Shown here: in pieces, positions 55,654-64,000 of the stretch
How positions within the stretch are numbered: the stretch's first letter is position 1
Layout of the letters: the number at the start of each line of letters is the position of its first letter
Assembly: GCA_025201805.1 (NCBI GenBank)
Contig: MU619243.1
Coordinates: 207,436 to 271,435 of the forward strand
Reading direction: 5' to 3'
From: Parasitella parasitica
Taxonomy: Eukaryota > Mucoromycota > Mucoromycetes > Mucorales > Mucoraceae
Length of the DNA stretch: 64,000 nucleotides
Made by a program: the position numbers and the translations under genes
Notes under the pieces: model-generated
Told to the model about the DNA's origin: nothing
What the model saw: only the letters and a program-made list of their open reading frames with translations
Databases searched by the model: none

Positions 55654-57689
55654 TCAATCCAATTGTTCGTCCTCGAGCTCTTCTTTGATTTTCTTTTTTA
55701 AATCCATTAGATAGCGTGAAACTTGCATACTCTTAATGTGCAACTTGTTTTTGTAATCTGCGTATCTTCTTCTTATAGTGTTAGCTGTGCTTCTTGTAGA
55801 CATTAGTCGTCTAAAGTCGAGTTCAAATCCATCCAATAGCTCAATAGAGCCCCTTACATAGTCTTCCAAACCTCCAACTTGAATTCGGTGATGGTGAAGA
55901 AAATCCTTAATATGAGCAAGAGTAATTTTTTCGTATTCGTGGTCAAGTAATTTTGCATGTTCATCCAAGACGGTTGAACAAGGTGCTGTTATTGTTGACG
56001 GCTGTGAATCGCTGCCATAGTTCAATGATGACTTTGGGATTGATTCACCCCTTAACTCCTTCACTCTAATATGGAAAAATCATGAATAAATACAGCCTAT
56101 ATAATTACAGAATTACGGCATGTGTAAATTATTTACCTGTTTGCATATCTTAGCGTATTCAATGTGTGATCACTGTTTGATTGATTTGGTGATATTGTCG
56201 CAATCATACATGTCATCGAGCTGCCCACAAAAGAATCTCTCAATACCATCGTCAGTTTACTACCACGAAATGGCGCATGTCCTTTATCCTGATCCAAAGC
56301 GCGAATACATTCCTTTAGTGCTAATAAACTTCTATTAATTTCTGCTCCCTCTAATCTTGTTTTCGTGTCTGTGTTACGCCCACGATCAGATCCTCGCTCG
56401 CTTCCCGCCAAATCGATAAAGTTCAGTTTACCATGAATAGCTAATTTTCGATTTTTCAGCAAAACTTGCAATACAGCATGCGATCGAGATGAATTAGCAT
56501 TCGTTTGCGTTTTGCAGGTACTTCGATCTCGGTTTCCAAATTCGAATACTTGCTTGAGGGTGCTTAAGGAATGAACTCGATGCTCTTTTAATCCCGTAAT
56601 TACTACGTTGCCTTTGCCGTCTTCTCGAGGTGCCAGTTTTTTGCGATTATTCAACAAATCCAAAAGCTGCCCTTGATATATTTCATAGTATCCAACCCAC
56701 GTTTGCAACCCTGCGTAGCGGTGATCTTTTAAAAGTTCAAAGATTTGGTTGATTGCTAAAAAATATAGTCCATTTCGAGGGTCAAGCATAGTGAAAGTTT
56801 TGCCAGATCCAGTTTGCCCACTAATAAAACGGATGTAATGCGTAGAATTAGGTACATTTGATTTGGTCATGTGAATATATAGCGCCTTTACTATGCAAAG
56901 CAAGTAGCTTTTCCACCCCGGAGCATGTGTTCTACTAGTGGCTGTATCGTTTGTTGATAGATCTGTATTTTAAGCATTAGCTCTCAAGACAAAGAAAGGC
57001 GCTGCCATTGGCATATATTTACAGATTCATTTGACGCATTGCAATCGAAAACATGGTCGAACGTGAACGAATGTTGGAGTGTGTATTTTGTAAGATCCAC
57101 CTTTTGTCTAAGACACAATACCGCTTATTAGCCTTCTTTCTTTGTCACTTTGCTACACTTACTTGGGCGCATGAATTTCAATGGTCCTTGAACTGATTAA
57201 TTCACTGGTGTCTGGTTCATTTGTAGCTATTTCATGTCGGTTTAATGGCCGTTTTCTAATACATACTTTGATTTTTGGATACGGTAAAGATGAGCTGATT
57301 CTAGTAGGAGAGGATATGCTTGTAGATGGAGATTTAGGTTTATTTGCAGACGTTGTAGATGTGTTATTGTTATTATTATTAGATGGTTTTGTACAGATCG
57401 ACCCATACATGGGCTTTTTAAACATTGTTTGTCGTCTCTTTGGTGTCGAATATACAGGTGGTCTATGTGTATATACAGGTCTAATATCGGGTATCATATC
57501 CCTTGCTTGTTTTTTGGTAGACGGTGGAGTCATTTTTGCTCGTTTTCTTTTGCATTCAATATATTCATCCAAGGACATTTTATTGTTGTCATCCTGTTGA
57601 GTAGCTACACGCTTTCCATTGTGTCGCTTTTGGTTAGGTGAATATCTGATAGGGCTCTTTAGGATTGGTTTTCTTTGTGGTGAATACAT
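55654..57689 (-). CDS. Kinesin-13 family microtubule depolymerase
   Basis: Five exons (57689-57163, 57107-57023, 56962-56892, 56820-56137, 56065-55654) give 592 residues. A basic N-terminus of about 155 residues precedes the motor: KIKVCIRKRPLNRHE, the P-loop GQTGSGKT (229-236), NANSSRSH (switch I), DLAGSERG (switch II) and RGSKLTMVLRDSFVG. The loop-2 sequence KQKVDLTKY contains the Lys-Val-Asp motif (about 178-180) used by kinesin-13 motors to bend tubulin. With RKRPL and NGLYFLAINQIFELL this separates it from transport kinesins. The C-terminus is helical (HEYEKITLAHIKDFL). Members shorten microtubules at spindles and in hyphae. The central location of the motor is typical for the class. Confidence 0.9.
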
Positions 57690-59415
57690 AACACTAAGAT
57701 TCTCGTATCGAACATCAAATATACAAAGTATTTGTATTACAAACTGTAAAAAGGAGGAGAGATAAAATGCAACGGACAGTTTATTTGTTTTCTTACTATT
57801 CAAAGGCGCGCGAAACCTAAACGCGACCAACACATTTAAAGGTTTTTAGGGGTCGACTTGGCGGTGTCCTTCTCAAATGTCATAATTAAGAGATATTCCG
57901 TCAAGGTCGTTAAGGAGAGTATCAAAGCAACATTTTGTTATATTTTTTGAGTAAAAGCAGTGTACAAAAAAAAAAAAACATATGTAAACAACGTAAGATA
58001 TACAATTTTTAGTTAAACATGCCTATAGACTATACACAGTTTATCGAAATGAGTTTATTGTAGAGGAAATTGCTGCTCAAACGAACTACTGTAATTGAAA
58101 GCTGCTGATACTAGCTGTGGCATTGTCTCTCAACATGATGTATCTGATGTGTGACATCCACTGAAGTTTATATGTTTGTTTGGGTGCTTGATACATCAGA
58201 TACTGTATATCAGAAATGTTCTCATAGTTATCTTTGGGCTATTCACATCAATATGTTTTTAAAGTATAAAAAAATACAATCTTTATTAATATATAAACAT
58301 TAAAATAAAACTACATAACTATGCACTTCTTGGTTCTTATGGTACTACATGTACCACAATACTAACACAATCAACCGCGAGAAGGTGAGTGCATATCTGA
58401 TTGCAGCCCCCAGAACTCAAGACACCAGCTAGGAAAGGGTAATTACTTCCCACATTTACCGGCATGGAGGACCAAACGCGCTATCTAACTAAGGTTAGGA
58501 GTGGAACAAGTTGAATTGTTCTTTTTAGTAAACCCTAACTAGTACTAGTGCTGCCCGCCTACTTAAGTGCATTTACTAACATCAGCTCCAATCTGCGAGC
58601 CATATGCCTCCAGGGAAAAGCCTACCTTCATTTCCCTGTAGTTTTTTCCGGCTGGCAGACAGAACACGAGCGGTAGATCTTCCCCTAAACCCTATAATGT
58701 TCGAAAAATGTGAGCATAAGGTTACTCGGATGGTAGGGCAGAGCCTTTCACCCGATGTTTGTGTTGGACAAACACTACTCGCATTATTTCAAGGGTTAGC
58801 TTTACAAGGGAGCCGACTCCAAGTAACCAGGTTGGATCTGTACACATGCATAGCCGGTCCTTTAGTCACGTTCTTGTAGATGTTTTCAGGCGTGGTAAAG
58901 AAGAAAAAGAAAAAGAAAAAGAAAAAGAAAAAGAAAAAAGAGGAAATGGAAACTCATGGAATAACCACCCGTTTTTTCATGAAAACAAGTCTCTTTCCGC
59001 AGCCATCTTTGAATGTGCTATAGGTGTGGGTAAGGCGAGTAAAGAGCATTCATACTGCTGTCAGTTTGACTAGCGTTTTGATCTGTGTTATGCAACGGCA
59101 GCTTTGACATCCACTATGGTTCCACATCTTTAATGCATTTGGTAAAGGGGATTCGTTCATTTAGCTCCTATTCAAAACAACCCTGAGATCCCTGCAAAAT
59201 AAGCAAGCAGTTCATAGCACCGTTCTTTAAAGCACAGTAATAGGATCCCAATGCTGCGGGTTGCTTTATACTGAAATGAACCAAAAAATCAATAATATAA
59301 AAAGAAATAGTATTGTTACAAACGACTCATGTTAAGCTATTATGCTAATGTACATGCAATCATTTTTATTGGGGTCTAGTATTTATTGTAAATGTAAACT
59401 ACATCAGGAATCGTC
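57690..59415. other. Intergenic, including an unresolved GC-richer segment
   Basis: 1.7 kb. The part at about 58375-59075 is less AT-rich than its surroundings and openly readable on both strands (for example 91 codons at 58604-58879). It contains TTAGG/CCTAA-type words (58493-58540) and a (AAAAAG)n tract at about 58900-58938. It could be a mobile-element remnant such as a solo terminal repeat. I cannot show terminal sequences or target-site duplications, so this stays open. Confidence 0.35.
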
Positions 59416-61957
59416 TCAATAGCCATCCACTAATGGAATTTTTACAGTTTTCTTGTCTCTACGAGGTCTTGTTGCCATGCCCACAGAAGCTCTCCAATCA
59501 TCTGGCAAAGAAAAGGTGAATTCAGAATCAAACATGTCATCTGGAAATCTCCAATATTTCTTTTGCTGTGCCAATACACTTTGAAAAGTTCCTATGGCAT
59601 CTCGATTTGGTCTGGTGTTGTCGAGTGATTCCAAGAAACTCACGATTTGTTGGTCTGGTAACGTGCCTGGTAATAATAGCTGGGCTACACTGGCTGCACA
59701 AGAAGATGCTAATGGCTGTAGCTCGTACCCTCCCTCTAATGTCAACACTAATCGACCATGACATAAATCTTCGGCCAAATCCTTGACCATTTTGGTGAGT
59801 AAAGCATATCCCCGAGGTGTTACATTGTAGCCACCAAGCTTTTTGTGTACAAGACGTGCGAAAAGGAGAGAGATCAGTCATCGATGCATTTAACAGGCAT
59901 GTAAATATCTCACATTTTTCGGATGTCCTTCTGCTGCATCGAAACCAGCGGAAACAAATATGATGTCTGGCTTGAACTGTCTTGTAATGGGTAAAACAAA
60001 ATGATAAAATGCGGCTACAAATTCAGTATCGCCCATGGGTTCTTTATACATACACATTTGTTACTATCTGCTAATGAAATACATCTATTGCTGGTGCTTA
60101 CTTGGCTTTCTGTCATGTTCAGTAAAGGCAATATTTACATTTTTTCCAATGCCTTGGTACTCTCCACATTCATCAGGTGCACCGCTAAACGGATAGAACT
60201 TTCCATTTTCCCATCGATGCACTGAGATGTACAACACATTTGGGTTATCGTAAAATATTTTCTGAGTGCCGTTACCATGGCTAACACAGTAAATAAAATA
60301 GAAAAAAAATGAAAAAGGCATAATTACTAGTGTACATAACATAGCAACGCAAAAAAGTACTTACTGTATGTCCCTACCGTATTTTAAATCAAGTTAACCA
60401 CACATACAAAGTTTTATAAGCATTTTGGTGTGTCTTACCAGTCAATGATAACAACCTTGCTAATTGTAGACGCGTATTTTTCGAGAGTATCTGCAGCAGC
60501 TATAGCAATATTATTATAGATACAATAGCCCATGGCAAGATCATCCTCTGCATGGTGGCCTGGAGGCCTAATCAAAGCAAATCCATTTCGTAGCTGACCT
60601 TGGACAATAGGTTCGACAAGAGAAAGTAAGGCACCTGCAGCAATTTTAGCCGCCAAACTACTGTACAACGGATGAAAAGTTGTATCCACAGATATGCCCA
60701 ATTCACCACAAGCCATCTCGCAAACAAGCGTAGGCGGTTCCGTCGGTTGCGGGTTACTTTGGGAAGCATCTGTGAGTGCAGCTGCCGTTGAAAATCGACG
60801 ATGCTGTCTATTGATGTGGTCTTGGTCAGCCTTGATAATGATACCGCCGTCTACGCCTCTCAGGGCTTTGTCGGTAGACAGCTGTTGTACGCGAGGGTTC
60901 TTTGGTGGCTCCGGGTTCAACAAAGCAGCGATAGATGTTATTTTCAATGGATTTTTTTCTTTCTTTACCAACGTGTCTTCATATATTGGGTAATAATTGC
61001 GAACATGGCTGAAAGTATGAGCCCGTAGCAACTCTTGTGTTGTGATTTCTCGGGCATGAATTCGCTTGAAATACCTTAGCATTCTATAATACATGCGGTG
61101 AAGGTATATTAGCATACGTTGTAAACATGTATTTCAATGCAAATCGTGGTTAATCATCACCTATTTGTATGAAATGCCTGCAGAATTGATCCAATTCTAT
61201 CAGGCCTCTCGGGATGAATAATTTCACGGGAATGGCACGGACAGCAATGTAAGTCCATTCGTCTGTCTTGAACAATGCCAGTATTCCGCCTTGCCATCTC
61301 GCCAGCTTTTGAGTTGTAAAAATTAGCGTAGTCGCTCCAAGACTTGCTAGACTCTGGGCCAGTTGCGCCAAACTGCAGTTTCTTTACACTTTTAGGAGCT
61401 CGTATTAATGTTGGGCTTATCCAGTCTGCGTCTTCTAGCGGCCAGCCTTCATAGTGCACAAACACAAGCGCCTCGTCATTGTGGTCTCTTGCTATCTCTA
61501 CAATACGAGCTCCATACCACTCTCTAGTATCGTGTGTCCATTTCCTCACCTCTACCTGATCACCGATCTTCCAGTCTTCCTTTCTTTCTGTGGTGATATT
61601 TGACAACATTGGCAGCATTTACATGTTAGAATAGCTGAATATGCCGTCCAAGGATTTGCATACCTTGAGAATGAGCCAAGTTGAGCTTCTGGAGTTTCTT
61701 TCGGGTGAAAGCTGCGCTTTTGTCAGATTTGCATGGATATTCCTTTCCATAAAGTCTGGATGATCGTCTCTGTCTTTTCGTGGATCCAGATGACGAGGCA
61801 ACGGACAGATTGCTGTCACTTCCTGGCGAATAAGTAGATCCTCCATGCAGGTTTTGGCAAAGAAGAGGGGTATTGTCTGACAAAGGAGTCGATTCCTTTG
61901 ATGAAGCCTATGATCTCATCAGCGTTAATAAATTGGTCATTTCTTTCAAACAAACCA
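59416..61957 (-). CDS. Class IIa-like histone deacetylase with N-terminal Tudor-knot-like domain
   Basis: Eight exons: probably 61957-61955 (ATG only), then 61907-61664, 61587-61161, 61083-60439, 60373-60365 (9 nt), 60280-60102, 60041-59914, 59838-59416, about 685 residues. After a basic, Ser-rich start comes a Tudor-knot/chromo-barrel-like module at about 84-150 ([20 protein letters not shown], then [15 protein letters not shown]). The deacetylase domain has [31 protein letters not shown], the metal/active-site [31 protein letters not shown] and LEGGYEL. The layout resembles HDAC4-type enzymes, but the active-site Tyr (EGGY) is present, whereas animal class IIa enzymes have His. An insert of about 100 residues precedes [13 protein letters not shown]. 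It is a likely nuclear lysine deacetylase directed to chromatin by its N-terminal module. The single-codon first exon is the least certain part. Confidence 0.87.
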
Positions 61958-62431
61958 TTTCGAATTGAAAGAACCGAACAAATGTCTCAATGATGTTTTT
62001 GCGTCACATAAACGACGCCAGTGGTGTATCGGATATATATTTAAGACTCTATGTAATGTAATGAACACAGTGCACAAAAGTGGAACCTCTTTATGATATC
62101 CTGGACTGGCAAGACATTTAAAGTAGTAGTCCTTTATTGTCCATGTCAACACCACATGGGTTGGAAGCACTGGTTATTCGATGCGTAAAAAAATATTGCA
62201 TTGTAGTAAAAACACCAGATTTTAATAAGGTGCGATTGCCAGGTATACGTGTGCGTCCAACGTAGCCACAACGACCATCACCATGAAGGCATGATTACAC
62301 AAAGAGAGGCCATCTGAGTGCACCCATTTTTAGTTGTTTTAAGGCCGCTAAAATAATGCAATAAATCTTGAAACAACAAGCAGCGGCTTTTTCTTTTTCT
62401 TTTTCTTCTTCTATTACAACGACAGCACAAA
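61958..62431. promoter_or_regulatory. Divergent promoter region between the HDAC and ABC transporter genes
   Basis: 474 bp between two divergent start codons. A TTCTTTTTC-type pyrimidine stretch at about 62388-62410 lies just before the transporter ATG. Nothing else is seen. Confidence 0.45.
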
Positions 62432-64000
62432 ATGGCCATATTAACGTGGTTATTTGGATTATTGTGTATAATCCAACTAGCAACAGCTTACGAATACAAC
62501 CCGCTCCTGGAAGACTATGATCTTGTCCCCAATACGCCACCGCTAAAGGCAACCTTCGACATGTTTGCTGCTTCTGGCGACGACAAGGATTGTCCTCCCT
62601 GCTTCAACTGTCTACTGCCTGGTTTTGAATGTCTCCACTTTGCAAACTGCTCTGAGTATGACGGTAAGTGCAACTGCCCTCCTGGATTTGGTGGTGATGA
62701 CTGCAAACAGCCCTGTAAGTATTGTATTCAATGTTTCTGCATAAAACTGGTTTGTTAATGCAGACTTATCTCAAGTGTGTGGTGCTCTGCCTGATGGTCG
62801 CAACAGAGTTCCTCGAGAAAACAATCATTGCGATTGTCCTGAAGGATGGGAAGGAATAAATTGCAACGGTAAAAGTATAACGGGACGATTCGTCACGGAT
62901 AACTGATAATGAAAGGAAATTACATTGTTTTTTTTTTAGTGTGCAAGACCGATTCGGTATGTGATTCCCTTGTGCCTACTGGACAGAATGGCACATGTTA
63001 TAAAAATGGCATTACAGTCTTTGAAAATTATCAAATGTGTAATGTTACCAGTAAGTGCAGTTTTTTTTTTAGTAATGAAATGTATACCACAATGCTAATG
63101 GTTCCAACGTTTACGTGATAAAAAAGACCGAAAAATCTTGGATCAGTTGAAAACACAAATTCCTCAAGTGACCTTTTCCTGTAACAAGAATCAAGCAACA
63201 TGTGATTTCCAATGTAAGCTATTCTTATAAAATGCCACTGCTGCTGTAGCGTATATTCACCCTTTTGTGCTTTATATATAGTTTGGGTTGACGAAATCGA
63301 ATCATTTTACTGCCATCTGAAAACTTGCAGTTTCGAACAGCAGTACGAATACGGCAAAAATACAACAAAATATACTTGTGAAAATATCGATTGTCGCTGC
63401 ATCAAAGATGAATTCCTTTGTGGCAAAGATGGCTCCATTGATTTGACAGGTAAATACAGGAACTGCGGTTACAAATCAACATGTCAGGCAACCATGCTAA
63501 AACTTACATGTGCCACATATATTTATAGATCTTTTGGCAGATGAGATCAAGGGCCCTGCTTCATTCAATTGCGCTGGCCCTAATTGTGCATTCTCAGAGC
63601 CTGCTATGGATGATCTGATATCTGCTGTCTTTGGGGATGATTCCATCTTCTTGGACTGCCATGGTGGTGAATGCTTGCACTACACAATGGTGCCTGGATT
63701 CGAACGACCCGAAAGACGTACCAATTGGATCATGATCATTAGTGGATTGTCTGGCGTGGCTGTATTTTTGGTTATCGTCGGCTGTGTAGTCACTTACTTT
63801 GCTAGAAAGAGAGGACCCGAGGGTGTGATCGAGATTGCTGATGATGAGGCGGGCAAACTCATGTCAGAACATACACCCACTAGTCTTATCTTTGACGATA
63901 TCAATTATCAGGTCAACAACAAAAAGATCTTGGAAGGGGCAAGTGGTATGGTTCAACCTGGTCAGGTAATGGCAATTTTAGGGCCTTCTGGCGCAGGCAA
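62432..64000 (+). CDS. Adp1-like ABCG transporter, 5' part only
   Basis: Exons 62432-62714, 62764-62868, 62940-63050, 63127-63213, 63282-63449 and 63539 to the window end give the first 405 residues. A signal peptide ([14 protein letters not shown]) is followed by a Cys-rich lumenal or extracellular part with EGF-like modules ([24 protein letters not shown]). A membrane segment follows ([23 protein letters not shown]), then the start of the nucleotide-binding domain ([20 protein letters not shown]) up to the Walker A motif GPSGAG at the very end. This order matches yeast Adp1, a White/ABCG-type half transporter of unknown substrate. All five introns keep the frame. The rest of the ATPase and the C-terminal membrane domain lie beyond position 64000. 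Confidence 0.9.

Noticed and set aside
58493-58540. Interstitial telomere repeat
   Set aside because: Only scattered TTAGG/CCCTAA-like words occur, not a tandem array.

Overview
The window is nuclear DNA of a filamentous fungus, most likely a mucoralean (Mucoromycota). It is AT-rich and gene-dense. Short introns of about 45-95 bp interrupt most genes, usually with GTRNGY donors and often CTAAC-like branch sites. The gene set is fungal or opisthokont: the fungal ER-mitochondria tether Mmm1, Get2, EMC5, verprolin, a Furry/Mor2/Tao3 scaffold, kinesin-13 and holocytochrome c synthase. One run of ten N (25031-25040) marks a join between assembled contigs. The species cannot be fixed from sequence alone.

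Layout. 0.5-2.3 kb: a pepsin-fold protein that has lost the second catalytic Asp. 3.5-5.0 kb: prefoldin subunit 3 and EMC5. 5.1-12.0 kb (minus): a giant Furry/Mor2 scaffold. 12-14.1 kb: gene-poor, with one degenerate coding-like fragment. 14.1-17.9 kb (minus): Prp40 and Mmm1. 18.6-19.5 kb: a Lys-rich, probably GPI-anchored secreted protein. 19.9-21.3 kb: Slu7. 22.5-24.1 kb: a SAP-domain protein whose 3' end overlaps LipB on the other strand. 25-27.9 kb: gap and gene-poor DNA with a 156-bp direct duplication. 27.9-29.6 kb: an unidentified, nuclease-like protein in seven exons. 30.1-31.0 kb: cytochrome c heme lyase with five CPM motifs. 31.4-33.0 kb (minus): verprolin/WIP. 33.6-34.7 kb: Pom33/TMEM33. 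34.8-35.7 kb (minus): a TLC-domain protein. 37.7-39.3 kb (minus): mitochondrial TyrRS. 40.6-42.5 kb: a lone gag-protease open frame followed by a 12-bp minisatellite. 44.4-47.5 kb: Get2 and the SRP receptor alpha subunit, tail to tail. 49.6-51.7 kb: an LRR protein with a Cys-rich tail. 52.9-53.6 kb: mitochondrial ribosomal protein uL24m. 53.7-57.7 kb (minus): an F-box protein and a kinesin-13. 59.4-62.0 kb (minus): a class IIa-like histone deacetylase with a Tudor-knot-like N-terminus. 62.4-64.0 kb: the start of an Adp1-like ABCG transporter, cut by the window end.

The genes are mostly housekeeping and do not form a pathway cluster. Several act in ER membrane biogenesis and targeting (EMC5, Get2, SRP receptor alpha, Mmm1, Pom33, TLC protein) and two in splicing (Prp40, Slu7). 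I see no operon-like system, CRISPR array, confident tRNA or rRNA. The most notable items are a 9-nt microexon carrying part of the HDAC active site, the dead aspartic protease, the stand-alone gag-pro frame, the multi-CPM heme lyase, the nuclease-like orphan, and several introns that are invisible to frame-based gene finding. Exon limits were read by eye from splice consensus, reading frame and family conservation; no alignment was run.
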